Counted from the stretch's first letter, positions 35,610 to 43,609 are shown. The stretch is 43,609 bases of DNA from Acidimicrobiales bacterium (GCA_035536915.1 DATLNE010000005.1:1-43609); one strand, 5' to 3'. Notes: generated from the letters alone by a model not told the origin. Translations and numbers: made by a program.

Positions 35610-37055
35610 GTGGCCCAGGCACCCGTGGTGGTGGGTCCGCCGCGCCGTCGCTGGCCTCGCCGGATCCTCATCGCCCTCAACATCTTCGTCGCTCTGTCCT
35701 TGGTCGGCGCGGCCGCGACCTATGGCTACATCAAGTTCCGCCTGGGCCAGGTCCCCAAGATCGACATCGCCGGCGTGCTGCGCAACGGGGGCGACGACGA
35801 CCCGGGCAAGCCCATGAACGTGCTGCTCGTCGGCTCCGACTCCCGGAAGAACATCTCCAAGGAAGAGGCCAAGCAGTTCGGCACCGAGAAGCAGGTCGGC
35901 GGCGAGCGCAGCGACACCATCATCGTCATGCACATCGACCCGACATCGGAGAAGGCGGCGATCCTGTCGATCCCCCGCGACCTCTACGTGCCGATAGCAG
36001 GGACGAACCGCAGCGACCGCATCAACACCGCCTTCGAGAACGGCCCCGAGCAGCTCATCAAGACGATCAAGGAAGCGCTGGGCATCGAGATCGACCACTA
36101 CGCCCAAGTCGACTTCAACGGCTTCCGCGGCATCGTCAACTCAATCGGCGGCGTGAACGTCTACTTCCCCGCACCGGCCCGCGACACCGTCACCGGCCTC
36201 GACATTCGCAAGGCGGGCTGTGTGGCCCTCGACGGCGACGGCGCCCTCAAGTACGTGCGCAGCCGCCACTACCAGTACTACGAGAGCGGCCGCTGGCGCA
36301 CCGACCCCAGCGCCGACCTGGGCCGCATCGAGCGCCAGCAGGACTTCCTCCGCCGCGTCATGCACAAGGCAGTGCGGGTGGGCAAGAACCCGGCCACCCT
36401 CAACGCCCTCATCGGCAACGCCGTCAAGAACGTCACCATCGACGACGCCCTGTCGACCAAGGACATCCTGCGCCTGGCCCAGAAGTTCCGGTCGTTGGAG
36501 CCCGACAAGGTCGACATGATCCCCATCCCCACATTCGCCACCCGGGTGGGTGAAGCGTCGGTGCTGAAGCTCAAGCAGCCCGACGCCGACGAGGTGCTGC
36601 GCCGCTTCCGGGGCGAGGTGGCGCCCGCCGAGCCTGCCGTCGACGTCAACTCCCTGCCCAAGATCTCGACCAGCACCATCCGGGTGCGCGTGCTCAACGG
36701 CTCGGGCGCCGACGGCCAGGCGGGCGAGGTGTCGACGGCCCTGCGCGAGCACGGCTTCACCATCGCGGGCATCGGCCCGGCCGACACCTTCAAGTACACC
36801 AAGACCGTGGTGAAGTACGGCACCGGCCAACGCGAGAAGGCTCGCCTGCTCCAGGCCTACGTCGGCGGCGGCGCCACGCTCGAGGAGGACCGCACCTTGC
36901 GAGGAATCGACGCCGTGCTCATCACCGGCTCGTCGTTCGACGGCATCCGCGCCCCGGGCGGCCCGACCACCACGACGGCGCCCAAGGCGACGGCGACCAC
37001 CACGACGACGGCGCCCGCCGCCAGCCAGGGCGCGCCGCCCCAGCCCCAGTGCTGA
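35610..37055 (+). CDS. LytR-CpsA-Psr (LCP) family glycopolymer ligase
   Basis: LCP proteins attach lipid-carried cell-wall polymers to peptidoglycan. The 481-residue protein has one N-terminal membrane segment (about 18-40), an LCP domain (about 65-270) with the motifs NVLLVGSDSR, SDTIIVMHIDP, LSIPRDLYVPI, DRINTAFENGP, HYAQVDFNGFRGIVNSIGG and LKYVRSRHYQ, and a LytR_C domain (about 355-440) with IRVRVLNGSGADGQAGEV. A Thr/Pro-rich tail ends the protein. Mycobacterial Lcp1 (Rv3267) ligates arabinogalactan and sits beside rmlD-wbbL-manB, as here. The gene heads the rml operon; its last codons overlap the start of rmlA by 7 bases. Confidence 0.92.
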   Translation: MAQAPVVVGPPRRRWPRRILIALNIFVALSLVGAAATYGYIKFRLGQVPKIDIAGVLRNGGDDDPGKPMNVLLVGSDSRKNISKEEAKQFGTEKQVGGERSDTIIVMHIDPTSEKAAILSIPRDLYVPIAGTNRSDRINTAFENGPEQLIKTIKEALGIEIDHYAQVDFNGFRGIVNSIGGVNVYFPAPARDTVTGLDIRKAGCVALDGDGALKYVRSRHYQYYESGRWRTDPSADLGRIERQQDFLRRVMHKAVRVGKNPATLNALIGNAVKNVTIDDALSTKDILRLAQKFRSLEPDKVDMIPIPTFATRVGEASVLKLKQPDADEVLRRFRGEVAPAEPAVDVNSLPKISTSTIRVRVLNGSGADGQAGEVSTALREHGFTIAGIGPADTFKYTKTVVKYGTGQREKARLLQAYVGGGATLEEDRTLRGIDAVLITGSSFDGIRAPGGPTTTTAPKATATTTTTAPAASQGAPPQPQC

Positions 37056-38122
37056 AGGCGCTCATCCTGGCGGGCGGCGAGGGCACCCGCCTCCGCCCCA
37101 TCACCCACACCAGCGCCAAGCAGTTGGTGCCGGTGGCCAACAAGCCGATCCTCTACTACGCGCTGGAGTCGGTGGCCGCTGCGGGCATCACCGAGGTGGG
37201 CATCGTGGTGGGCGACACCGCCGCCGAGATCGAGGCCGCCGTGGGCGACGGCAGCGCCTTCGGCATCACCGTCACCTACCTGCGCCAGGAGGCGCCGCTC
37301 GGGCTGGCCCATGCCGTGCTCATCGCCCGCGACTTCCTGGGCGACGACGACTTCGTGATGTACCTGGGCGACAACCTGCTCCAGCGTGGCGTCGACACGC
37401 TGGTGGTCGACTTCGCCGCCCGCCCGCCCGAGGTGGCGGCTTCCATCCTGCTGGCCAAGGTCCCCGACCCCACCCGCTTCGGCGTGGCCGAGCTCGACGC
37501 CGAGGGCCACGTGGTGCGCCTGGTCGAGAAGCCCGTCGACCCGCCCTCCGACCTCGCCCTGGTCGGCGTCTACCTGTTCGGTCCCGCCGTGCACGAGGCG
37601 GTGCGGGCCATCCGCCCGTCGGCTCGCGGCGAGTTGGAGATCACCGACGCCATCCAGTGGCTCATCGACAACGGCCGTGCCGTGCGTTCGCAGATCCTCG
37701 ACGGTTGGTGGATCGACACCGGCAAGCTCACCCCGCTGCTGGAGGCCAACCGCTTGGTGCTGGAGACGCTCGACGGCCGCATCGACGGCAGCGTCGACGA
37801 CGGCTCGCGCATCGAAGGACGAGTGGTGGTGGAGGCGGGCGCCGAGGTGGTGCGCTCGATCGTGCGCGGCCCCGCCGTCATCGGCGCGGGAACCCAAGTG
37901 GTCGACAGCTACATCGGCCCGTTCACGTCGATCGCGCCGCGCTGCACCATCCGCCAGTCGGAGATCGAGCACTCGGTGGTGCTGGAGGACAGCCGCATCG
38001 TGGGCGTGTCGCGCATCGCCGATTCGCTCATCGGGCGCGAGGTGGAGATGTGCCGGGCCGACGCCGGCCCCCGGGCGGTCCGCGTCATGTTGGGCGACCA
38101 CTCCCGAGTCGACCTGCCGTGA
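37049..38122 (+). CDS. rmlA: Glucose-1-phosphate thymidylyltransferase, long form
   Basis: It makes dTDP-glucose, the first step to dTDP-rhamnose. The 357-residue protein has the nucleotidyltransferase signature ILAGGEGTRLRPITHTSAKQ (6-25), YLGDNLLQ, the VEKP motif and WWIDTGKLTPLLEAN. A C-terminal left-handed beta-helix (about 245-340) with VVVEAGAEVVRSIVRGPAVI makes it longer than E. coli RmlA; this form occurs in actinobacteria, archaea and antibiotic clusters. GTG start is inside the LCP gene. It ends in a GTGA overlap with the next gene. Confidence 0.9.
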   Translation: MLKALILAGGEGTRLRPITHTSAKQLVPVANKPILYYALESVAAAGITEVGIVVGDTAAEIEAAVGDGSAFGITVTYLRQEAPLGLAHAVLIARDFLGDDDFVMYLGDNLLQRGVDTLVVDFAARPPEVAASILLAKVPDPTRFGVAELDAEGHVVRLVEKPVDPPSDLALVGVYLFGPAVHEAVRAIRPSARGELEITDAIQWLIDNGRAVRSQILDGWWIDTGKLTPLLEANRLVLETLDGRIDGSVDDGSRIEGRVVVEAGAEVVRSIVRGPAVIGAGTQVVDSYIGPFTSIAPRCTIRQSEIEHSVVLEDSRIVGVSRIADSLIGREVEMCRADAGPRAVRVMLGDHSRVDLP

Positions 38123-39123
38123 ACGTCCTCGTCACCGGCGGCGCCGGCTTCATCGGCTCCAACTTCGTGCGTTTCTGGCGCCATCGCCACCCCGACGACC
38201 GGGTGGTGGTCGTCGACCTCCTGACCTACGCGGGCGTGCGGGCCAGCCTCACCGACCTCGAAGGCGACCACGTCGCCTTCGTGCAGGCCGACGTGGGCGA
38301 CCTGGCCGCCATGGAGAAGGCGATGGCCGACCATGCCGTCGACCAGGTGGTGCACTTTGCCGCCGAGTCGCACAACAGCCTGGCCGTGCTCGACCCCGCG
38401 CGCTTCTTCCGCACCAACGTGCTGGGCACCCAGGCCGTGCTGGAAGCGGCCCGTCGCCACGGGGTCAAGCGCTTCCACCACATCTCCACCTGCGAGGTCT
38501 ACGGCGACCTCCCCCTCGACAGCGACGAGTCGTTCACGGAAGACACGCCGTACCGCCCGCGCACGCCCTACAACGCCTCGAAGGCGGGCGCCGACCACGC
38601 CGTGCGGGCCTACTTCGAGACCTACGAGCTGCCGGTCACCATCACCAACTGCTCCAACAACTACGGGCCGTACCAGTTCCCCGAAAAGGTCATCCCCCTG
38701 TTCGTCACCAACGCCCTCGACGACAAGCCGCTGCCCTTGTACGCCTCGACCGCCAACCAGCGCGAGTGGCTCCACGTCGACGACCACTGCCGGGCCATCG
38801 AGGCGGTGCTGAAGAACGGCCGGGTGGGTGAGACCTACAACGTGGGGAGCGGCTTCGAGGCGTCCATCGAAGAACTGGCCGACCTCATCCTCGTTGCCCT
38901 GCACAAGCCGTCGTCGCTCAAGGCGATCGTGCCCGACCGCCCCGGCCACGACCGCCGCTACCTGCTCGACTCCCGCAAGATCCGCCGTGAGGTCGGGTGG
39001 TCGCCGCTGGTCGACTTCGCCGACGGCCTGGTGAAGACCATCCGCTGGTACCGCGACCACCCCGACTGGTGGCAGCCGCTGATCGGGCGTTCGCCGGTCG
39101 TCGAGGAATCGGCGTGGCGCTGA
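38119..39123 (+). CDS. rmlB: dTDP-glucose 4,6-dehydratase-like SDR, catalytic Asp replaced by Cys
   Basis: By position and overall similarity this is the RmlB step (dTDP-glucose to dTDP-4-keto-6-deoxyglucose). The 334 residues have the NAD motif TGGAGFIGS (6-14), DLLTYAG, the catalytic YNASKAG (Y151, K155), NCSNNYGPYQFPEKVIPLF, REWLHVDDHCRAI and RPGHDRRYLLD. The two residues that drive water elimination in RmlB, Asp-Glu in STDEVYG, here read STCEVYG (C125-E126), and the usual HVDRSI segment is HNSLAV (85-90). It may be a divergent dehydratase clade or act on another sugar nucleotide. Overlaps both neighbours by 4-10 bases. Confidence 0.82.
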   Translation: MNVLVTGGAGFIGSNFVRFWRHRHPDDRVVVVDLLTYAGVRASLTDLEGDHVAFVQADVGDLAAMEKAMADHAVDQVVHFAAESHNSLAVLDPARFFRTNVLGTQAVLEAARRHGVKRFHHISTCEVYGDLPLDSDESFTEDTPYRPRTPYNASKAGADHAVRAYFETYELPVTITNCSNNYGPYQFPEKVIPLFVTNALDDKPLPLYASTANQREWLHVDDHCRAIEAVLKNGRVGETYNVGSGFEASIEELADLILVALHKPSSLKAIVPDRPGHDRRYLLDSRKIRREVGWSPLVDFADGLVKTIRWYRDHPDWWQPLIGRSPVVEESAWR

Positions 39124-39935
39124 GGCTCCTCGTCACCGGCGCAGGCGGCCAGCTCGGACGGGAAGTGGTGGCGCTGGGCGGCATCCCCACGACCGTCGAC
39201 GTGCGCGACCGCGACGCCGTGCTCGCCGCCGTGAGCGAACTGCGCCCCGACCGCATCGTGCATTGCGCGGCCTACACCGACGTCGACGGCTGCGAGCTCG
39301 ATCCCGACCGCGCCTACGCCGTCAACGCGCTCGGCACCCGCCATGTGGTCGAAGCGGCCCGCCTCGTCGGCGCCCACGTGACCTGCATCTCTACCGACTA
39401 CGTGTTCGACGGCGACAGCACGCGGCCGTACACCGAGTGGGACGACGTGCGGCCGGTGTCGGCCTACGGCGCCTCCAAGCTGGCGGGCGAGCGCGAGGTC
39501 GGTCCTGCCGACGCCGTGGTGCGCACCTCGTGGTTGTGCGGCCGCTACGGCACCAACTTCGTGACCTCGGTGCTGAAGCTCGCCCGCGAGCGGGGCGGCG
39601 ACTTCACCATGGTCGACGACCAAGTGGGCTGCCCCACCCTGGCCGACGACCTCGCGGCGGTCGTGGTGCGCCTGAGCACCGACGCCCGCCCCGGCGTCTT
39701 CCACGTGACCAACCAAGGGGCCGTGTCGCGCTACGAGTTCGCCCGTGAGATCGTGCGGGCCGCAGGACTCGAACCTGTGTTCTCCGCCTGCAAGACCGCT
39801 GACCTGCAGCCGCCCCGGCCTGCCCGGCGCCCCTCTTACTCGGTGCTCGACAACGCCGCCCTGCGGCTGTCGGGCCTGCCCCTGCTGCCCGACTTCCGCC
39901 CGTCGTTGCAGCGCCTCGTCAAGGAACTCTCGTGA
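39114..39935 (+). CDS. rmlD: dTDP-4-dehydrorhamnose reductase
   Basis: It performs the final NADPH/NADH-dependent reduction to dTDP-L-rhamnose. The 273 residues have the N-terminal motif VTGAGGQLGREV (7-18), HCAAYTDVDGCE, STDYVFDG (93-100) and the catalytic YGASK (Y118, K122), then VRTSWLCGRYGTNFV and DQVGCPTLADDLA, all typical of RmlD. GTG 39114 overlaps the previous gene by 10 bases. Its substrate needs the 3,5-epimerase RmlC, which is not in the window. Its stop overlaps the glycosyltransferase start by 4 bases. Confidence 0.92.
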   Translation: MALRLLVTGAGGQLGREVVALGGIPTTVDVRDRDAVLAAVSELRPDRIVHCAAYTDVDGCELDPDRAYAVNALGTRHVVEAARLVGAHVTCISTDYVFDGDSTRPYTEWDDVRPVSAYGASKLAGEREVGPADAVVRTSWLCGRYGTNFVTSVLKLARERGGDFTMVDDQVGCPTLADDLAAVVVRLSTDARPGVFHVTNQGAVSRYEFAREIVRAAGLEPVFSACKTADLQPPRPARRPSYSVLDNAALRLSGLPLLPDFRPSLQRLVKELS

Positions 39936-40792
39936 GCGACGTCACCGCTGTCATCGTCAACTACAACGCGGCCGAGTACCTGGTGCCGTGCGTCGAGTCG
40001 CTGCGGGCCGCGGGCGTGGCCGAGACCGTGGTGGCCGACAACGACTCCCACGACGGCTCGGCCGAAGCCCTGGCCGCCGCCGACCCCGACGCCACGTGGC
40101 TCCCCACCGGCGGCAACTTCGGCTTCGGCGGCGGGGCCAACCGCGGCGCGGCGGTGGCCTCCGGGCACTACCTGCTGATCTGCAACCCCGACATCACCGT
40201 CGAGCCCGACGCCGTGCGCCTGTTGGTCGACGCCATGGAGAAGGACCGCCGCCTGGCCGTCGTCGGCCCCGCCATCCTCAACCCCGACGGCACCGTCTAC
40301 CCCAGCCCCCGGGTGTTCCCGCGGCTGCGCGACGCCGCGGGCCACGCCTTCCTCGGCATGGCCCTGCCCCGCAACCGCTGGACGGTGCGCTACCGCATGC
40401 TCGACTTCGACCGCAGCAGCGCGGCGGGCGACGTCGACTGGGTGTCGGGGTCGTGCTTCCTGGTACGGCGCGAGGCGTGGGACGCGCTGGGGGGCTTCGA
40501 CGAGGGCTACTTCATGTACGCCGAGGACACCGACATCTGCTGGCGGGCCCACCAGGCGGGCTGGCGGGTCGGCTTCGAGCCCGCCGCCCGGGTGGTGCAC
40601 GTGCAGGGGGCGTCGACCAGCAAGATCCCCTATCGCATGATCCGGGCGCATCATCGGTCGCTGCTGCGCTTCTCGTCGCGCACAGCCACAGGGCCCAAGC
40701 GGGCGCTCTTGCCGGTCATCGCCGTCGCCTTGGCGCTGCGCACGGTCCTCGCGCTGGGCCACCGAGCCCTCAACCGTCCCGCGACACGGTAG
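39932..40792 (+). CDS. wbbL: Family 2 glycosyltransferase, WbbL-like rhamnosyltransferase
   Basis: WbbL of mycobacteria adds rhamnose to the GlcNAc-P-P-lipid that starts the arabinogalactan linker. The 286-residue GT-A enzyme has AVIVNYNAAEYLVPCVESL (6-24), GNFGFGGGANRG (61-72), the nucleotide-sugar/metal motif CNPDITV (84-90), VDWVSGSCFLVRREA, and the acidic catalytic segment GYFMYAEDTDICWRAHQAGW. The C-terminus has a basic helix (RMIRAHHRSLLRF) and a hydrophobic segment, compatible with membrane association. Immediate linkage with rmlD is the main support for rhamnose as donor sugar. Other GT2 specificities cannot be excluded. Confidence 0.85.
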   Translation: MSDVTAVIVNYNAAEYLVPCVESLRAAGVAETVVADNDSHDGSAEALAAADPDATWLPTGGNFGFGGGANRGAAVASGHYLLICNPDITVEPDAVRLLVDAMEKDRRLAVVGPAILNPDGTVYPSPRVFPRLRDAAGHAFLGMALPRNRWTVRYRMLDFDRSSAAGDVDWVSGSCFLVRREAWDALGGFDEGYFMYAEDTDICWRAHQAGWRVGFEPAARVVHVQGASTSKIPYRMIRAHHRSLLRFSSRTATGPKRALLPVIAVALALRTVLALGHRALNRPATR

Positions 40793-40795
40793 GTT
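40790..40795 (+). promoter_or_regulatory. Candidate -10 hexamer TAGGTT for an internal promoter
   Basis: TAGGTT overlaps the stop codon of the glycosyltransferase and ends 9 bases before ATG 40805. It could be an internal promoter for the last three genes. Because its first bases are a required stop codon, a chance match is more likely here than at the other sites. Confidence 0.3.
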
Positions 40796-40804
40796 TCTCC
40801 GTCC

Positions 40805-41545
40805 ATGGGCAAGGCTTCGTCGGGAAAGAAAGTTGCGCGGGCGGCGAGCACGGGGGGCGGCCGGACCAGCAGGGGGAAGACACCCTGGGGTTGGTACAGC
40901 CTGATCTCCGTGGTCGTCATCGCTGGGGTGGCATTGGTGGTCGTCAGCCGTGACGACACGCTCGACCGCATCGGCGAGCGCAGCACCGAGCAACCCACCA
41001 CAAACGACCACTGGCACGCGGCGTACGGCTTCTACTTCTGCGACCAGTTCTCGCCGCCGCTGGCCGACAACGGCCGTGACCCCCTGGGCGTGCACACCCA
41101 CGGCGACGGCGTGATCCACGTGCACCCCTTCAGCCAGGCCGCCTCGGGCAAGCGCGCCCTCATGGGCGTCTACGAGCGGGCCATGGGCATCACGCTCAAC
41201 GACGACCGCATCGAGGTCGGCGACCGCAAGTACTCCAACGGCGACATGTGCGGCGACAAGCCGGGCAAGGTGCAGGCGTTCGTGGAGGGCGAGCCGTTCA
41301 ACGGCGACCCCAGCGACATCCACTTCGGCAAGGACCGCATGGCCGTCGTCGTGGCCTTCGCACCCGAGGGCACCGAGATCCCCCGCACACCGCCGTCGTT
41401 CGCCCAGCTCAACAACCTGAGCGACATGCCGGCACAGCCGCCTGCGAGCGACGTGCCCAACGAGGCCACCACGACCACCAACGCGACGGGCGGCGAGACC
41501 ACCACGTCGGTGCCGGGCACCACCCCTCCCTCCAGCACGCCGTGA
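40805..41545 (+). CDS. Membrane-anchored protein with a conserved His cluster, unknown function
   Basis: A 246-residue protein that I do not recognise by name. A short basic N-terminus (MGKASSGKKVARAAS) precedes one membrane helix (about 29-49). The external domain starts DHWHAAYGFYFCDQF and holds GVHTHGDGVIHVHPF, six His in close spacing that could bind a metal, and later NGDMCGDKPGKVQAFVEGEP. Two Cys could form a disulfide. The last 45 residues are a Thr/Pro/Ser-rich tail like that of the LCP protein. It sits inside the envelope operon between the rhamnosyltransferase and ManC-like genes (4-base overlap with the latter), so a role in cell-wall polymer assembly is likely. Confidence 0.6.
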   Translation: MGKASSGKKVARAASTGGGRTSRGKTPWGWYSLISVVVIAGVALVVVSRDDTLDRIGERSTEQPTTNDHWHAAYGFYFCDQFSPPLADNGRDPLGVHTHGDGVIHVHPFSQAASGKRALMGVYERAMGITLNDDRIEVGDRKYSNGDMCGDKPGKVQAFVEGEPFNGDPSDIHFGKDRMAVVVAFAPEGTEIPRTPPSFAQLNNLSDMPAQPPASDVPNEATTTTNATGGETTTSVPGTTPPSSTP

Positions 41546-42633
41546 GGGCAGTCGTCCTGGTCGGCGGTGAGGGGACGCGGTTGCGCCCCCTCACGTTCAC
41601 CACGCCCAAGCAGATGCTGCCCATCGTCGAGGTGACGATGATCGAACGGGTGCTGGCCCATCTGGCCTCCTTCGGGGTCGACGACGTGGTGTTGTCGATG
41701 GGCTACCGCCCCGACGCCTTCCTGGCCGCCTTCCCCGACGACGCCTGCGCGGGCGTTGCCCTCGCCTATGCCGTGGAACCCGAGCCGCTCGACACCGCGG
41801 GCGCGGTGCGCTTCGCCGCCACCCACGCCGGCATCGACGAGACGTTCCTGGTTGTCAACGGCGACGTGCTCACCGACCTCGACATCGGCGCGTTGGTCGG
41901 CTTCCACCGCGCCCGGGGCGCCGAGGCGACCATCGCCCTGACCCCGGTCGAGGACCCGTCGGCATTCGGCGTGGTGCCCACCGACGAGGCAGGCCGGGTC
42001 ACCGCCTTCATCGAGAAGCCGCCGCCCGGCGAGGCCCCCACCAACCTCATCAACGCGGGCACCTACGTGCTGGAGCCGTCGGTGCTCGAGCGCATTGCGG
42101 GCGACCGTCGCGTCTCGATCGAGCGGGAGACGTTCCCTGCCTTGGTAGCCGACGGCTCGTGTTATGCGTTGGCCTCCGACACCTACTGGATCGATACGGG
42201 CACCCCCGCCAAGTTCCTGCAGGCCAACCTCGACCTGCTGTCAGGGCGGCGCGGCGATCCCGCGTCGCACGCCCACGAGGTCGACCCCGGTGTCTGGTAC
42301 GGCAACGCCGGGCCGGTGGTCGACGGCGAGGTCGTGGCGCCGTCGTTCATCGGTGACGCCGCCTTCGTGGCCCGGGGCGCCCGGGTGGAGGGCTCGGTGC
42401 TGGGCGCAGGCGCTCGGGTGGCCGACGGCGCCGTGGTGCGCGGCTCGGTGATCCTGCCCGGGGCCGTGGTGGCCGGTGGCGCGGTGGTGGAGGGGTCGAT
42501 CGTGGGGGAGAACGCCGTGGTGGGGGAGAACGCTCGGGTGGGCGGCCTCACCGTCGTCGGCGGCTCCGCCGAGGTCGAGCCCGGCACCACGCTCGACGGG
42601 GCGCGCCTGCCCGTGTCGGTCCCCGCCGGTTAG
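41542..42633 (+). CDS. manC: Sugar-nucleotide pyrophosphorylase, probable mannose-1-phosphate guanylyltransferase
   Basis: It would make GDP-mannose (or a related sugar nucleotide) for envelope glycans. The 363 residues have the signature VLVGGEGTRLRPLTFTTPKQ (5-24), FLVVNGDVLTDLDI, FIEKPPPGEAPTNLINAGTY and YWIDTGTPAKFLQANLDLL. The C-terminal 115 residues are a left-handed beta-helix of hexapeptide repeats (VVAGGAVVEGSIVGENAVV). The M. tuberculosis homologue in the same position (Rv3264c, ManB) is a mannose-1-phosphate guanylyltransferase. GTG start overlaps the previous stop (GTGA). Sequence alone cannot exclude UDP-glucose-type specificity. Confidence 0.82.
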   Translation: MRAVVLVGGEGTRLRPLTFTTPKQMLPIVEVTMIERVLAHLASFGVDDVVLSMGYRPDAFLAAFPDDACAGVALAYAVEPEPLDTAGAVRFAATHAGIDETFLVVNGDVLTDLDIGALVGFHRARGAEATIALTPVEDPSAFGVVPTDEAGRVTAFIEKPPPGEAPTNLINAGTYVLEPSVLERIAGDRRVSIERETFPALVADGSCYALASDTYWIDTGTPAKFLQANLDLLSGRRGDPASHAHEVDPGVWYGNAGPVVDGEVVAPSFIGDAAFVARGARVEGSVLGAGARVADGAVVRGSVILPGAVVAGGAVVEGSIVGENAVVGENARVGGLTVVGGSAEVEPGTTLDGARLPVSVPAG

Positions 42634-43587
42634 ATGCGGGCGCTCGTCACCGGGGGAGCGGGGTTCATCGGCTCCAACCTGGTCGACCGGTTGCTGGCCG
42701 AAGGCCACGCCGTCGACGTCATCGACGACCTGTCGACGGGCTCGTTGGCCAATCTGTCCGATGCCCGCTCGGATCCGTCGGTCGAGTTCACCTTCCAACG
42801 GCTCGACATCCGGGCCGAGGCAGTGGCCGACGTCATCGAGCGCCGCCGTCCCGAAGTGATCTTCCACCTGGCCGCCCAAGCCGACGTGCGGGTGTCGGTG
42901 GAACGGCCGACCTTCGACGCCGAGGTCAACATCCTCGGCACCCTTAACGTGCTCGAAGGGGCGCGTCGGGCGGGCGCCCGCAAGGTGGTGTTCGCGGCCA
43001 GCGGCGGCACGCTCTACGGCGATGTCGACGCCGCCGACCTGCCGGTGCGCGAGTCGCACCCGCAGCAGCCGGTGTCGCCCTACGGGGTGTCGAAGAAGGC
43101 GGCCGTCGACTACCTGGCGGCCTATCGCGAACTGCACGAGGTGGAGTTCACCGCGCTGGCCCTGGCCAACGTCTACGGGCCGCGGCAAGACCCACACGGC
43201 GAAGCGGGCGTGGTCGCCATCTTCGCGGGCCGCCTGCTGTCGGGGGAGGCGTGCACGATCTTCGGCGAGGGCACCCAGACCCGCGACTTCGTGTACGTCG
43301 ACGACGTGGTCGACGCCTTTGCGCGGGCTGCCGAGCGGGGCGGGGGGCTGACCGTCAACATCGGCAACGGGGTGGAGACGTCGGTGAACCAGCTCTACGC
43401 CACCATGGCGTCGCTCATGGGCATCGCCGACGCGCCGGCCTACGCCCCGGGCAGGCCCGGCGAGATCGAGCGCTCCGCCCTCGACCCCGGCCGGGCTGCC
43501 ATCCACTTGGGGTGGAAGCCGTGGACCTCGTTGCGCGACGGCTGCGACGCCGTGCTCCGCTGGTTCGAGGAACGCCGCGGCGGCTGA
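42634..43587 (+). CDS. NAD-dependent sugar-nucleotide epimerase, GalE-like
   Basis: An extended SDR enzyme of 317 residues, probably a UDP-glucose or UDP-GlcNAc 4-epimerase. Visible are the NAD motif TGGAGFIGSNLVDRLL (6-21), DDLSTGSLANL, FHLAAQADVRVSVERPTFDA, the active-site AASGGTLYGD and YGVSKKA (Tyr and Lys of the SDR triad), NVYGPRQDPHGEAGVVAIFA and RDFVYVDDVVDA. It starts directly after the ManC-like stop with no gap and ends the operon; the start of a repeat-like palindrome follows 10 bases later. The substrate is not fixed by sequence. A UDP-glucuronate or dTDP-sugar epimerase is also possible. Confidence 0.85.
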   Translation: MRALVTGGAGFIGSNLVDRLLAEGHAVDVIDDLSTGSLANLSDARSDPSVEFTFQRLDIRAEAVADVIERRRPEVIFHLAAQADVRVSVERPTFDAEVNILGTLNVLEGARRAGARKVVFAASGGTLYGDVDAADLPVRESHPQQPVSPYGVSKKAAVDYLAAYRELHEVEFTALALANVYGPRQDPHGEAGVVAIFAGRLLSGEACTIFGEGTQTRDFVYVDDVVDAFARAAERGGGLTVNIGNGVETSVNQLYATMASLMGIADAPAYAPGRPGEIERSALDPGRAAIHLGWKPWTSLRDGCDAVLRWFEERRGG

Positions 43588-43596
43588 CCCCGTCCG

Positions 43597-43609
43597 GAAG
43601 TTGCGTAGG
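43597..43609. repeat. Partial second copy of the intergenic palindrome, cut by the window edge
   Basis: GAAGTTGCGTAGG is identical to the reverse complement of 25218-25230, the outer flank and arm end of the 18-base palindrome after nasA. Both occur shortly after the last gene of an operon. The window ends inside the arm, so the second half cannot be seen. Confidence 0.55.

Overview
The window is G+C-rich, densely coded bacterial chromosome with GTG/TTG starts, many 4-base stop/start overlaps and mycobacterial-style gene families. Examples are an NnaR-type HemD-regulator fusion, an LpdA-type flavoprotein, an AccC-BCCP fusion, and an LCP-rml-WbbL-ManC cluster. It fits an Actinomycetota chromosome outside the classical actinomycetes, most likely Acidimicrobiia. 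That placement is inference from gene content. I see no phage, transposon, CRISPR array, rRNA or tRNA, and no gene-free stretch longer than 300 bases.

Layout. 1-5.4 kb: partial metH (minus), divergent from a PduO-type cobalamin adenosyltransferase and pepA. 5.4-9.9 kb: an overlapping operon encoding a secreted six-repeat (propeller-like) protein, a MauE-like membrane protein, a MauD-like thioredoxin and a Tat-exported protein with a 12-cysteine, methylamine-dehydrogenase-light-chain-like domain fused to cell-wall-binding-like repeats; a membrane/lipoprotein-like gene follows. The order matches mauB-E-D-A and is the most interesting system here. 10-16 kb: an unknown winged-helix-like protein, a sirtuin, a nitroreductase, a rhodanese-ThiF/MoeB fusion, an EamA transporter and the catalytic subunit of methylmalonyl-CoA mutase. 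15.9-25.2 kb: a complete nitrate assimilation locus. The regulator nnaR is divergent from narK-nirB-nirD-dmsBC-nasA, whose genes all overlap by 4 bases; the nitrate reductase is paired with a quinol-type DmsB-DmsC fusion. 25.2-29 kb: an ECF sigma factor coupled to an SRPBCC protein, a divergent FAD oxidoreductase, a 48-residue coiled-coil protein and an LpdA-type flavoprotein. 29-35.6 kb: an M20 amidohydrolase, the biotin carboxylase/BCCP subunit head-to-head with birA, pabB-pabC, and an acyl-CoA dehydrogenase. 35.6-43.6 kb: a cell-envelope operon (LCP ligase, rmlA, rmlB-like, rmlD, rhamnosyltransferase, a His-rich membrane protein, ManC-like, epimerase).

Connections. MetH, the adenosyltransferase and the mutase form a cobalamin theme. 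The carboxylase/BCCP, birA and the mutase suggest propionyl-CoA/methylmalonyl-CoA metabolism. The rml/LCP block resembles the mycobacterial arabinogalactan linker locus but lacks rmlC, and its RmlB-like enzyme has Cys where the catalytic Asp should be. Recurrent TANNNT hexamers 6-9 bases before start codons suggest leaderless transcription. Inverted repeats mark several operon ends; one of them seems to recur, truncated, at the last bases of the window.
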